A stretch of DNA of 16,474 nt from Elusimicrobiota bacterium (lineage in GTDB: Bacteria; Elusimicrobiota; Elusimicrobia; Elusimicrobiales; Elusimicrobiaceae), in contig JAEXBW010000090.1 in NCBI GenBank assembly GCA_023393825.1, positions 1 to 16,474 of the forward strand, written 5' to 3'. A program made the position numbers and the translations under genes. Every line of letters begins with the position of its first letter. The first letter of the stretch is position 1. Positions 6,371-14,196 of the stretch are shown piece after piece. The notes below the pieces were generated by a model. It made no database searches, was not told the origin of the DNA, and worked only from the letters and a program-made list of their open reading frames with translations.

Positions 6371-6399
6371 ATTATACAAAAAAGGTCTTTTGTTTTAAC
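6371..6399 (-). promoter_or_regulatory. Candidate promoter for second peptide transporter
   Basis: Minus-strand TATAAT (6376-6371) with a weak -35 (GTTAAA, 6399-6394, spacer 17). The 13 bases TTTTTGTATAATT are identical to those at the first transporter's promoter. The predicted leader is about 150 nt and contains ATTAACCTCA (6320-6311) and GTCCTG (6307-6302), as does the other leader. Confidence 0.45.
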
Positions 6400-6428
6400 A
6401 GCATTTTTTTAGGCCTTTTCCGCTGTGC

Positions 6429-6457
6429 TTTACAAGGCAAATCTAATAATGTTTAAT
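6429..6457 (+). promoter_or_regulatory. Promoter of the nag operon
   Basis: TTTACA (6429-6434), a 17-bp spacer, then TTTAAT (6452-6457), each 5 of 6 to the sigma70 consensus. Transcription would start near 6464, 30 bases before the nagF ATG at 6494. CCGCTG (6420-6425) and CAGCGG (6466-6471) form an inverted pair around the promoter and could be operator half-sites for an unseen regulator. That operator idea is weak. Confidence 0.65.
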
Positions 6458-6493
6458 AAGTTTATCAGCGGTATTCTTAAAGGAGACTCTTTA

Positions 6494-9007
6494 ATGTCCA
6501 CCCATACAAGTTTAAAGGTATATTCGCCGTTAGAGGGCGAAGTTGTAGATATTACTAATGTTCCCGATCCTGTTTTTGCGGAAAAGATGTTAGGCGACGG
6601 CATAGCCGTGGCCCCCAAAGAAAATTTTATTTATTCCCCCTGCGACGGTGTGGTAAAAACCTTACAAAAAACCCTCCACGCGCTTGTTGTTGAATCAAAC
6701 GGTACGGAAATACTTATCCACGTCGGTGTGGAAACTGTAAACCTTAAAGGCGAAGGCTTTAAATCTTTTTGCTCCGTCGGGCAACACGTAAAAAAAGGCG
6801 ATAAACTTTTAGAGTTTGACAGACATTTCGTAGCCAAAAACGCTACCAGCGATATGGTTATAGTAATTGTGGCAAACAGGCCCGAAGAGCCTTTAAACAA
6901 AACCAAAGCCGCCCACGTTAAGGCGGGCGACGAGGTGTTTAATATCGGCGCGGGTGCGGTGGAGCAGCCTGCCCCCAAGGCAGAGGACCACGCCATTAAC
7001 GAAATTTTAAGCCCTGTAATAAAGGTGCATAATAAAAACGGTTTTCACGCGCGTCCCGCTTCTATGATAGCCAAGCTGGCGGGCAAGTTTAAAGGCACAA
7101 ATGTTTTTATTATCAAAAATAATATGCGCGCCAATGCCAAAAGCATGGTGGAAATTTTAGGTCTTTCCATAGATTTTAACGACGACATACAAGTAGCCGC
7201 AGGCGGCGGCGACGCAGAGGCTGCTCTTTCCGCCTTAAAGGAAATCAGCTCCGCCATAATCAAAGGTTTAAACGAAGGCCCGCTGCCCATCTTACAGCCC
7301 GCGGCAAAACCTAAACATTTAGATTTTTCAAAAGAAGTCGTGCTAAAAGGCGTAACCGTATTTCCCGATTTAGCTATCGGCAAAACCTATGTTATGCACC
7401 GCAAAGCCATTGAAGTACAGGAGAATGCCGCAAACCCTGAGGAGGAATTGTCAAAACTCCAAAAAGCTATTGAAAGCGTAAAAGAAACTTTGCAAAAAGA
7501 CGCCGCCGCCTGCGAACAGCAAAAGAATAAATGCGAAATTTTAAAAGCGCATCTTGGCATGCTGGAAGACCCCTTTCTTGAAAATACCGCAAAGGAATTT
7601 ATAGGCCGCGGCAAAAGCGCGGGTTTTGCTTTCAGGTCCGCGATACAAAAAAGTATAGATGTTTTAAACTCAACTGGTAATACTTTGCTTAAGGAGCGCG
7701 GCGCGGATTTTGCCGATATAGAAAACCGTGTTCTTTCCGCCCTTACGGGCGTTAAAACCGATATGCCCGATTTTGCCCCCAACACCGTTGTTGTGGCGGA
7801 AGATTTACTTTCTTTTGAGCTTAATATGCTTACCAAAAATGTTACGGGCGTTATTATGGCTTTGGGTTCGCCCACCTCGCACGTATCCATAATGTTAAGG
7901 AATATGGGCCTTGCCTCCGTCATAGGCGCGGGGGAAGAGGTTTTGGAAATCCCGCAAGGCAGCGATATTATTTTAAACTCGCAGCACGGTATTATCACCG
8001 TTAATCCAGCTAATATAGAAGAGATTAAAAAGAAGAAAGAAGAAAAAGAAAAACTGCGCGCTTTAAACCGCAGCCATTGCTTTGAGCCTGCCGTTACAAA
8101 GGACGGCATTGAAGTTTTTGTAAAGGGCAATGTCGGTTCCCTTGCGGAAGCGCAGGGCGCGGCCTTTTTGGGCAGCGAGGGCATAGGCCTTGTCCGCAGC
8201 GAATTTTTGTTTGCTCAGGCTGATGAAGCCCCAGACGAAGAAACCCAGTATAAACTTTACCAGCAAATAACCGACACGCAAAAAGGCAGAAGCGTTATTA
8301 TCAGAACTTTAGACGTGGGCGGCGATAAACCTTTAAGTTATATGCCCCTTCCCAAGGAAGAAAACCCGATAGTCGGCCTGCGCGGCATACGCAATTATTA
8401 TTTGGATTTGGAAATGTTTAAAGCGCAGGTGCGCGCCATTATGCGCGTAACGCCGCACGGCAAAGCCAAAATAATGTTGCCGATGGTCGGCTTTATTGAC
8501 GAACTTTGGACATACAAACGCATCATTATGGCGGAGCAGGAAAAGCTTGGCATTAAAGACGTATCAATGGGTATTATGGTGGAGGTTCCTTCCGCCGCCG
8601 TCTTGTCTGCGGAGTTCGCCCGCCACGTTGACTTCTTTTCTATCGGCACCAACGATTTAACGCAGTACACTCTTGCCATAGACAGAGGCCACAGCACATT
8701 AAGCCCGCTTGCCGACAGTCTTAACCCCGCCGTCTTAAAACTTATAGAGATGACGGTACAAGGCGGCGCAAAGCACGGTAAGCCCGTGGGCGTGTGCGGC
8801 GCAATGGCGTCGGACTTAGCCGCAGTGCCTATACTTTTAGGTTTGGGCATAAGGGAGCTTGGCGTGGTAAGCGCGCTAATCCCCGACGTAAAAGCTTTTA
8901 TAAGGACGCTTGATATAAACCAATGCCAAAACATAGCGCGTCTGGCTTTAGGTATGCAGGAAGCATCGCAGGTAAGAGAGATGATTAAGACGCAGTTCAA
9001 ATTATAA
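6494..9007 (+). CDS. nagF: Fused PTS protein EIIA-HPr-EI (GlcNAc type)
   Basis: One cytoplasmic protein carrying three PTS domains, like Pseudomonas NagF. It passes phosphate from PEP through EI and HPr to the EIIA domain, then to EIIB of NagE. EIIA(Glc-type) covers about 1-150, with His62 and phosphorylated His76 (LIHVGVETV). HPr covers about 170-262, with His185 in GFHARPAS and a Ser217 near the usual Ser46 site. EI covers about 280-837, with His463 (GSPTSHVSIM), the PEP-binding GSEGIGLVRSEFLF, GTNDLTQY at 718 and Cys768 (GVCGAM). I chose the ATG at 6494 (837 aa) because AGGAG lies 8 bases upstream. The longer in-frame GTG at 6425 lies inside the promoter. First gene of the operon. Confidence 0.95.
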   Translation: MSTHTSLKVYSPLEGEVVDITNVPDPVFAEKMLGDGIAVAPKENFIYSPCDGVVKTLQKTLHALVVESNGTEILIHVGVETVNLKGEGFKSFCSVGQHVKKGDKLLEFDRHFVAKNATSDMVIVIVANRPEEPLNKTKAAHVKAGDEVFNIGAGAVEQPAPKAEDHAINEILSPVIKVHNKNGFHARPASMIAKLAGKFKGTNVFIIKNNMRANAKSMVEILGLSIDFNDDIQVAAGGGDAEAALSALKEISSAIIKGLNEGPLPILQPAAKPKHLDFSKEVVLKGVTVFPDLAIGKTYVMHRKAIEVQENAANPEEELSKLQKAIESVKETLQKDAAACEQQKNKCEILKAHLGMLEDPFLENTAKEFIGRGKSAGFAFRSAIQKSIDVLNSTGNTLLKERGADFADIENRVLSALTGVKTDMPDFAPNTVVVAEDLLSFELNMLTKNVTGVIMALGSPTSHVSIMLRNMGLASVIGAGEEVLEIPQGSDIILNSQHGIITVNPANIEEIKKKKEEKEKLRALNRSHCFEPAVTKDGIEVFVKGNVGSLAEAQGAAFLGSEGIGLVRSEFLFAQADEAPDEETQYKLYQQITDTQKGRSVIIRTLDVGGDKPLSYMPLPKEENPIVGLRGIRNYYLDLEMFKAQVRAIMRVTPHGKAKIMLPMVGFIDELWTYKRIIMAEQEKLGIKDVSMGIMVEVPSAAVLSAEFARHVDFFSIGTNDLTQYTLAIDRGHSTLSPLADSLNPAVLKLIEMTVQGGAKHGKPVGVCGAMASDLAAVPILLGLGIRELGVVSALIPDVKAFIRTLDINQCQNIARLALGMQEASQVREMIKTQFKL

Positions 9008-9040
9008 AGCAGCATTATCAAAGAGAGGTTTTTAAATAAA

Positions 9041-10456
9041 ATGAAAGTAATTATTTCCAAAATCGGCGCAATGCTTGTTAAACTGGGCAAGTCCTTAATG
9101 CTGCCCATAGCAGTACTGCCTATCGCAGGCCTTTTGTTAAGACTGGGCCAGCCCGATATGCTAAATATCCCGTTTATGGCTCAGGCGGGCAGCGCGGTTT
9201 TTGATAACCTTGCTGTTATCTTTGCCATGGGCGTTGCCGTCGGTTTTAGCGCGGAAGCGCACGGCGCGGCAGCCCTTTCCGCCTTTGTCGGTTATGTGGT
9301 TATGACTGCGGGTATGAAAACCTTTAATAAAGATATTAATATGGGCGTGTTCGGCGGTATTATAGTCGGTATCACGGCGGGTACGCTTTACAATAAATAT
9401 AAAGATATTAAGTTGCCTTCCTATCTGGCCTTCTTCGGCGGGCGCCGCTTTGTGCCGATAGTAACGGGCTTTTCCGCCCTGCTTTACGCTTTGGTTTTAA
9501 GTTATGCATGGCCGCCTGTGGAACACGTTATAAGTTCTTTCGGCAACTGGATAATAGGCTCTGGCAATATCGGTTTATTCTCTTACGGCGTGGCGAACAG
9601 GCTTTTAATTCCGCTCGGTTTGCATCACGTACTTAACACTTTAGTTTGGTTCCAGTTTGGCGATTACAGCATTGTTGAAGCGGGCCAAACCATCGTTAAG
9701 CACGGCGACTTATGGCGCTTTTTTGCGGGCGACCCTACAGCAGGCCCTTTTATGGCGGGCTTCTTTCCCGTAATGATGTTCGGCTTGCCTGCCGCAGCCT
9801 GTGCAATGGTTGTAAACGCGTTTAAGGAAAATAAAAAAGTTGTTGCAGGTATCTTGCTTTCTGCCGCGCTTACTTCCTTTTTAACGGGTATAACCGAACC
9901 TATAGAATTTGCCTTTATGTTCTTGGCTTTCCCGCTTTACGTTTTACACGCCGTATTAACGGGCGTCAGCATGGTTGTTATGAATGTGCTTAACGTAAAA
10001 TTAGGTTTTACTTTCTCCGCTGGTTTATTTGATTATCTTTTAAACTACGGCATAAGCACAAACCCTATTTTACTTATCCCCGTAGGCATAGGCTACTTTG
10101 TTGTTTACTATTTCCTTTTCAGCTTTGTAATACGCAAGTGGAATATTAAAACCCCCGGCAGAGAAGACGAGGCCGCTCAAGCCGCCGTTTGTGCCGCGCA
10201 GGGCGCGCAAAGCAGCCGCGCAAAAGGTTATTTGGAAGGCCTTGGCGGCGCGCAGAACATAAAAGTATTAGGTTCCTGCGCTACCAGACTGCGCGTAGAG
10301 ATTAACGATAATACCAAGATAAATGAGGCCGTTCTTAAAGCCGCCGGCGCAAGAGGCGTTATGAACACCGTACAGGGCAATGTGCAAGTTATCATCGGCC
10401 CCGAGGCGGAGTTAATAGCCGACGAGATTAAAGCGGTAATGCAATGTCAAAAATAA
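9041..10456 (+). CDS. nagE: PTS GlcNAc transporter EIIC-EIIB
   Basis: Membrane permease that imports and phosphorylates N-acetylglucosamine to GlcNAc-6-phosphate. The 471 aa comprise an EIIC domain (about 1-375, many hydrophobic segments, opening with MLPIAVLPIAGLLLRLG) and a C-terminal EIIB domain (about 395-471). The EIIB domain carries the phosphorylated Cys413 in SCATRLR. GLHHVLNTLVW and GITEPIEFAF are typical of the glucose/GlcNAc family. There is no EIIA domain, unlike E. coli NagE; EIIA is supplied by the upstream fused protein, which supports the GlcNAc assignment over glucose, as do nagB and nagA downstream. AGAGAGG lies about 12 bases before the ATG. The last 13 bases overlap nagB. 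Confidence 0.93.
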   Translation: MKVIISKIGAMLVKLGKSLMLPIAVLPIAGLLLRLGQPDMLNIPFMAQAGSAVFDNLAVIFAMGVAVGFSAEAHGAAALSAFVGYVVMTAGMKTFNKDINMGVFGGIIVGITAGTLYNKYKDIKLPSYLAFFGGRRFVPIVTGFSALLYALVLSYAWPPVEHVISSFGNWIIGSGNIGLFSYGVANRLLIPLGLHHVLNTLVWFQFGDYSIVEAGQTIVKHGDLWRFFAGDPTAGPFMAGFFPVMMFGLPAAACAMVVNAFKENKKVVAGILLSAALTSFLTGITEPIEFAFMFLAFPLYVLHAVLTGVSMVVMNVLNVKLGFTFSAGLFDYLLNYGISTNPILLIPVGIGYFVVYYFLFSFVIRKWNIKTPGREDEAAQAAVCAAQGAQSSRAKGYLEGLGGAQNIKVLGSCATRLRVEINDNTKINEAVLKAAGARGVMNTVQGNVQVIIGPEAELIADEIKAVMQCQK

Positions 10457-11232
10457 AACTGATAGTAACGGAACAAAATATAGGTATGCTTGTTGCAACC
10501 TATATCAAAAACAGAATAAACACTTTTAAACCCACGTTTACAAAACCTTTTGTTATAGGTTTTCCGACGGGGTCAACGCCGTTGGATATGTATAAGCATC
10601 TTGTTGAATTTCATAAAAAGGGGGAGTTAAGTTTTAAAAACGTCATCAGCTTTAACTTGGACGAATATGTTAACCTTGACGTTAACCACCCCGAAAGTTA
10701 CCACAGCTATATGCACAAAAATCTTTTTTCGCACATAGATATCCCTGCGGAAAACATTAATATCCCCAACGGCAATGCGGCGGATTTGCAGGCCGCCTGC
10801 CGCGCGTATGACGAAAAAATAAAAAGCTGCGGCGGTATAGAATTATTTTTGGGCGGCGTGGGCGGCAACGGGCATATAGCTTTTAACGAACCTGGTTCGC
10901 CGTTTGATTCCCCTACAAGGGTTGTAAAGCTTAACCAAAATACGCGCACCGCTAATGCCAGATTTTTTAACAATGACGTTAAATCTGTCCCCGAGCAGGC
11001 TATCACTATGGGGCTTGGCACAATTATGTCTGCTCGCGAAGTTATTATAATGACAACAGGCGTTAAAAAGGCCGATGCCGTTTACCGCGCCATAGAAGGC
11101 CCGCGCGATATTAATTGCAGTATAACGGTATTGCAGGAACATTCCAATGCTTATATAGTGGCGGATAAAGATGCGGCTTCCTTGCTGTCCACTTCCGCCT
11201 GCAAAAGGTTCGGGGTTTGTTCTTTTATGTAG
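10444..11232 (+). CDS. nagB: Glucosamine-6-phosphate deaminase
   Basis: Cytoplasmic enzyme converting glucosamine-6-phosphate to fructose-6-phosphate and ammonia, the step that feeds amino sugar into glycolysis. The 262 aa match the family. Visible motifs are the phosphate-binding FPTGSTP, NLDEY with Asp73 (E. coli Asp72), and GGNGHIAFNEP with His144 and Glu149 (E. coli His143 and Glu148). The position of E. coli Asp141 is Asn142. I recall NGH forms of this motif in Gram-positive NagB, so activity is still expected. The start lies inside the end of nagE (13-bp overlap) without a clear ribosome binding site, so translation is probably coupled. The C-terminus lacks the long allosteric tail of E. 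coli NagB. Confidence 0.94.
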   Translation: MSKIKLIVTEQNIGMLVATYIKNRINTFKPTFTKPFVIGFPTGSTPLDMYKHLVEFHKKGELSFKNVISFNLDEYVNLDVNHPESYHSYMHKNLFSHIDIPAENINIPNGNAADLQAACRAYDEKIKSCGGIELFLGGVGGNGHIAFNEPGSPFDSPTRVVKLNQNTRTANARFFNNDVKSVPEQAITMGLGTIMSAREVIIMTTGVKKADAVYRAIEGPRDINCSITVLQEHSNAYIVADKDAASLLSTSACKRFGVCSFM

Positions 11233-11247
11233 TTTTAAGGGGGTAGT

Positions 11248-12375
11248 ATGAAGACGCTTTACCATAACGGCAAGATAATAAGTAAAGGCAATGTGTTTAC
11301 GGGCATGGTGCTTGTAAACGACGGCATTGTGGAAAATATTCTGCCCTCTTCTTTCGCTCTTCCCGCCGCAGATGAAGTTATTGATTTGCAGGGCAATTAC
11401 CTTTCCGCAGGTTTTGTTGATACTCATATACACGGCAGCGGCGGCTTTGGCACGGATAGGGATAATCCGCAGGATTTGCTTGATATGTCCGACGTGCTTT
11501 TAAAGCAGGGCGTTGCCGCTTTTACGCCTACCATTTACCCCGCGCAGACGGAAAAGATGATAGAAACCGTCGCCAAACTTGCCCCCGCCATAGGCAAAGA
11601 AAAGGGCGCAAGGATTGCAGGTTTTCATTTGGAAGGCCCCTTTATATCGCCCGCAAAACCCGGTGTGATGAAGCCGCAGGATATAGCCCCCATTAATGTT
11701 GAAGTCGCAGATAAACTTTATAAAGCCGCAGGCGGTAAAATAGCCGCTATGACGGTTGCCCCGGAACTTAAAGGCATAGCGGAACTTGCCGCTTACGCTA
11801 AAGAGAAAAAATTTATTTTACAATCAGGTCATACCGACGCTACCTACGAGCAAATGAAAGCCGCCGCAGAGCTTGGCATAACCCATGTTACGCATCTGTT
11901 TAACGCTATGCGCGCAATGAGCCACAGGGAACCTGGTGCGGCAGGAGCGGCATTAAATGAGGATATTTTCAGCGTGGAAGTTATCGCCGACGGCCGTCAT
12001 ATCTCCCCCGTTATTATGAATATGGTTTTAAAGCTTAAAAAACCGTCTAAGGTTATTTTGGTTACGGATTCCTTAAACCCGACAGGCAAAAGCGAAGGCC
12101 TTGCCAACGGCGAGGAAGTTTATTTAAGCGAAGGGCTTTTTAAGAGGAAGCAGGATAATGTTATAGCAGGCTCTTCCCTTACAATGCTCGGCGGCGTTAA
12201 AAATCTTATCAGTTGGGGTTTTGGCATAGGCAATGCGTTTATGGCGGGGTGTGATAATCCCGCCGCGCTGCATAAACTTTCCTGCGGTTCGCTTGAAAAA
12301 GGCAAACGCGCGGACCTTATTGTTCTTGACGCAGATTTTAATCTTAAGCAAGCTATTCCCGCACAAAAATGGTAG
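11248..12375 (+). CDS. nagA: N-acetylglucosamine-6-phosphate deacetylase
   Basis: Cytoplasmic amidohydrolase that removes acetate from GlcNAc-6-phosphate, giving the substrate of NagB. At 375 aa it is the usual length. Metal and catalytic positions are visible: His60 and His62 (DTHIHG), Glu129 (HLEGPF), His195 (SGHTDA), His216 (THLFNAM) and Asp274 (VTDSL). Two histidines in the DTHIHG motif resemble the Bacillus type rather than E. coli NagA, which has only one metal-binding residue there. A strong AAGGGGG (11237-11243) precedes the ATG. The final codons overlap the next gene by 7 bases. Confidence 0.95.
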   Translation: MKTLYHNGKIISKGNVFTGMVLVNDGIVENILPSSFALPAADEVIDLQGNYLSAGFVDTHIHGSGGFGTDRDNPQDLLDMSDVLLKQGVAAFTPTIYPAQTEKMIETVAKLAPAIGKEKGARIAGFHLEGPFISPAKPGVMKPQDIAPINVEVADKLYKAAGGKIAAMTVAPELKGIAELAAYAKEKKFILQSGHTDATYEQMKAAAELGITHVTHLFNAMRAMSHREPGAAGAALNEDIFSVEVIADGRHISPVIMNMVLKLKKPSKVILVTDSLNPTGKSEGLANGEEVYLSEGLFKRKQDNVIAGSSLTMLGGVKNLISWGFGIGNAFMAGCDNPAALHKLSCGSLEKGKRADLIVLDADFNLKQAIPAQKW

Positions 12376-13406
12376 AACTTTCTATTTGTATCCCCACGTA
12401 TAACAGGGCTTCTTACTTAAAAGAAACCCTGCACAATATATTTGCTTTAAAGGAAGTTTCCTCCGAGCAGGTGGAAGTAGTGGTATGCGATAATAATTCG
12501 CCCGATAATACGCAGGCTGTTTTGGCAGATTTTGCCGTGGAGTATTCTAATCTTCGCTATTTTAAAAACGAACAAAATATAGGTTTTGACGGCAATATGC
12601 TTAGGGTTGTAAGCGAGGCTAAAGGCAAATATTGCTTTATCTTGGGCGACGACGACGCCTTTACGCAGGGCGCTATTGCCCGCCTGCTTGCCGACGCGAA
12701 AGAAGATTTGGATTTATATATTTATTATATGCAGCTGTGCGACGCGAAGATGAAAGATATGGAGCCTTTGCATTATCTTAAAAGTGTTGCCGACGGCAGT
12801 ATTATTGATATGGGCAGTAAAGAGCAGTTGCTTAATTATTTGGGCGGCGTAAGGTCCAACTCGGGCTTGTTCGGGCATATCGGCGGGTTTATGGTAAAGC
12901 GGGAAGCTTGGCAAAAAGTTCCGCCTAACGAGCTTGTTATGGGCCTGCAGTGGATACACATTTATAATTTATGGTATTTACGCAAGTTTAAAAGTAAATT
13001 TAAATTTTCTTCTTTTGAAATTTCCAAAGTAAGAACGCATAATGACGAAACCATAAAACAAAGCGGCGTTTGCGCCAGACTGCTTATGGAAGTTAAAGCG
13101 CTTTATATTATCGGCGGCATAGTTTTTGACGACGACAATGATATTTTTAACGCTTTTTTGGACGCTGTCAGGCGTTACTATCCGCTCTATACGGTGCCGC
13201 CTTATTGCGCGGTTAAAAAAGAGGAGCGGGAAACCTTTTATCAGTTGGCGCAGTATCTCTACCTTTATCCTTATCCCGTCGCGTCAAAAGCTTTATTTAC
13301 TTGTCCGCTGCGCATAAGCCCGCTTTATTTTTTAAGGATAATATTAAATAAGCCTGCCTTTAAATACATTAAAAAACCTTTTAAGTTTATTAAAGATTTA
13401 TTTTAA
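12369..13406 (+). CDS. Family 2 glycosyltransferase
   Basis: Predicted cytoplasmic GT-A-fold sugar transferase of 345 aa. The N-terminal nucleotide-sugar domain (about 1-110) has LSICIPTYNRASYLKETL, the acidic CDNNSPDN and a metal-binding Asp94-Asp95-Asp96 in ILGDDDAF. The C-terminal half is not recognisable in detail. The overall form resembles abequosyltransferase-like enzymes of O-antigen and capsule synthesis, but donor and acceptor cannot be read. There is no strong transmembrane segment. It starts 7 bases inside nagA without its own ribosome binding site, so it is translationally coupled to the catabolic operon. This is unusual for a surface-glycan enzyme. Its last 9 bases overlap the convergent alkD-like gene, and no terminator follows it. 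Confidence 0.88.
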   Translation: MVELSICIPTYNRASYLKETLHNIFALKEVSSEQVEVVVCDNNSPDNTQAVLADFAVEYSNLRYFKNEQNIGFDGNMLRVVSEAKGKYCFILGDDDAFTQGAIARLLADAKEDLDLYIYYMQLCDAKMKDMEPLHYLKSVADGSIIDMGSKEQLLNYLGGVRSNSGLFGHIGGFMVKREAWQKVPPNELVMGLQWIHIYNLWYLRKFKSKFKFSSFEISKVRTHNDETIKQSGVCARLLMEVKALYIIGGIVFDDDNDIFNAFLDAVRRYYPLYTVPPYCAVKKEERETFYQLAQYLYLYPYPVASKALFTCPLRISPLYFLRIILNKPAFKYIKKPFKFIKDLF

Positions 13407-14129
13407 CTTCCCCGTAGTGCGCGGCACAGCCATATAATATTTTCTTTTATCTTCCGTCAGTTTTTCAAGGCTGTATCTTAACATTGTGCGCGGCATTGCG
13501 CCCGCGTGTTTATCCAAAAAATCATATAAAGTTTTAATATCTTTTTTACCGACTTCTCTTAACATCCACCCGACGGCTTTGTGCATTAAATCGTGCTTGT
13601 GCGGCAAAAAACCTTCCGCAAGTTTTATTGTTGTTTCAAAGTTCCCGCGCTTAACAAAATACATTGTGGCTATTATGGCAATTCTCTCTTTCCAAAGGTC
13701 TTTGGTTTTGGCAAGGTCAAAAAGCGGCTTGTGGCTTTTGCCGTGCAAAAACGCGCCGGGGATATTATATGCTGTAAGGTCCACCAAGTCCCAGTTATTT
13801 ATGCCGCCAAGGTTATTCATATAAAAATCGTAAACTTCTTTGCGGCGCTCTTCCGTCTTAGCCGCGCGGAAGAGTTCCACCAGCAGCATAAGGCCGCACA
13901 GGCGGACTTCGTGATATTCATCGTTAAGTAAATTCTTTATATCTTTAATATCAACAACTTTTTTATAACGCTTTACAAGTTCTCTCATCTGTGGCAGATT
14001 AAGGCCCAAAAACATATCACCCTCGCCGTATTCTCCCTTTCCCGTTTTAAAAAAGCGCAAGTTATGTTCCGCGCGTTTAACGTCGGCGCAGGAGTGTAAA
14101 TCTTTAATTATATTTTGTTCTAAATTCAT
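13398..14129 (-). CDS. AlkD-family DNA alkylation repair enzyme
   Basis: Predicted DNA glycosylase of the HEAT-repeat AlkC/AlkD superfamily, which excises bulky or positively charged alkylated purines such as 3- and 7-alkylpurines without flipping the base. The 243 aa fit AlkD. Residues matching the Bacillus cereus AlkD active site are Trp113 and Asp117 in NNWDLVDLTAYNIPG, and Arg149 in WKERIAI. The body is alpha-helical and lysine-rich. No ribosome binding site precedes the ATG, but TAGAAT sits 6 bases upstream, suggesting a leaderless mRNA. The stop lies inside the convergent glycosyltransferase gene. Some relatives are uncharacterised, so the exact lesion specificity is open. Confidence 0.88.
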   Translation of the reverse strand: MNLEQNIIKDLHSCADVKRAEHNLRFFKTGKGEYGEGDMFLGLNLPQMRELVKRYKKVVDIKDIKNLLNDEYHEVRLCGLMLLVELFRAAKTEERRKEVYDFYMNNLGGINNWDLVDLTAYNIPGAFLHGKSHKPLFDLAKTKDLWKERIAIIATMYFVKRGNFETTIKLAEGFLPHKHDLMHKAVGWMLREVGKKDIKTLYDFLDKHAGAMPRTMLRYSLEKLTEDKRKYYMAVPRTTGKLK

Positions 14130-14135
14130 AGGAAA

Positions 14136-14141
14136 ATTCTA
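14136..14141 (-). promoter_or_regulatory. Candidate -10 box at alkD-like gene start
   Basis: Minus-strand TAGAAT (5 of 6 to the consensus) ends 6 bases before the ATG at 14129. Transcription would begin at the start codon itself. No -35 element is visible, since that position falls in the upstream gene's terminator. No Shine-Dalgarno sequence is present. Confidence 0.4.
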
Positions 14142-14147
14142 CAAAAT

Positions 14148-14180
14148 AAAAACCCGCTCTTTTTTTAGAGCGGGTTTTTT
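14148..14180 (-). terminator. Terminator of the secreted-protein gene
   Basis: AAAAACCCGCTCT (14148-14160) pairs perfectly with AGAGCGGGTTTTT (14167-14179) around a 6-nt loop. It follows the minus-strand stop at 14197. The symmetric A- and T-runs mean it could also stop + strand read-through from the nag operon, which has no terminator of its own. Confidence 0.85.
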
Positions 14181-14196
14181 GTGGTTTTGCAAATAT

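Noticed and set aside
6378..6420. Terminator-like AAAAGGTCT / AGGCCTTTT pair between the divergent genes
   Set aside because: The stem is short with a mismatch and has a loop over 20 nt. It lies upstream of both divergent genes, where no transcript should end.
6425..6493. N-terminal extension of the EIIA-HPr-EI protein from a GTG at 6425
   Set aside because: It overlaps the likely promoter (6429-6457), has no ribosome binding site, and the ATG at 6494 has AGGAG at the right distance and begins right at the EIIA domain.
7387..8184. 265-codon minus-strand frame inside the PTS gene
   Set aside because: It is antisense to the well-supported EI coding sequence and is Ser/Lys/Phe-rich, typical of a shadow frame.
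8398..9108. 236-codon minus-strand frame across the nagF-nagE junction
   Set aside because: It is a shadow of two well-supported genes, with no recognisable domain.
10843..11433. 196-codon minus-strand frame over nagB-nagA
   Set aside because: It is antisense to conserved active-site regions of both enzymes and has no family features.
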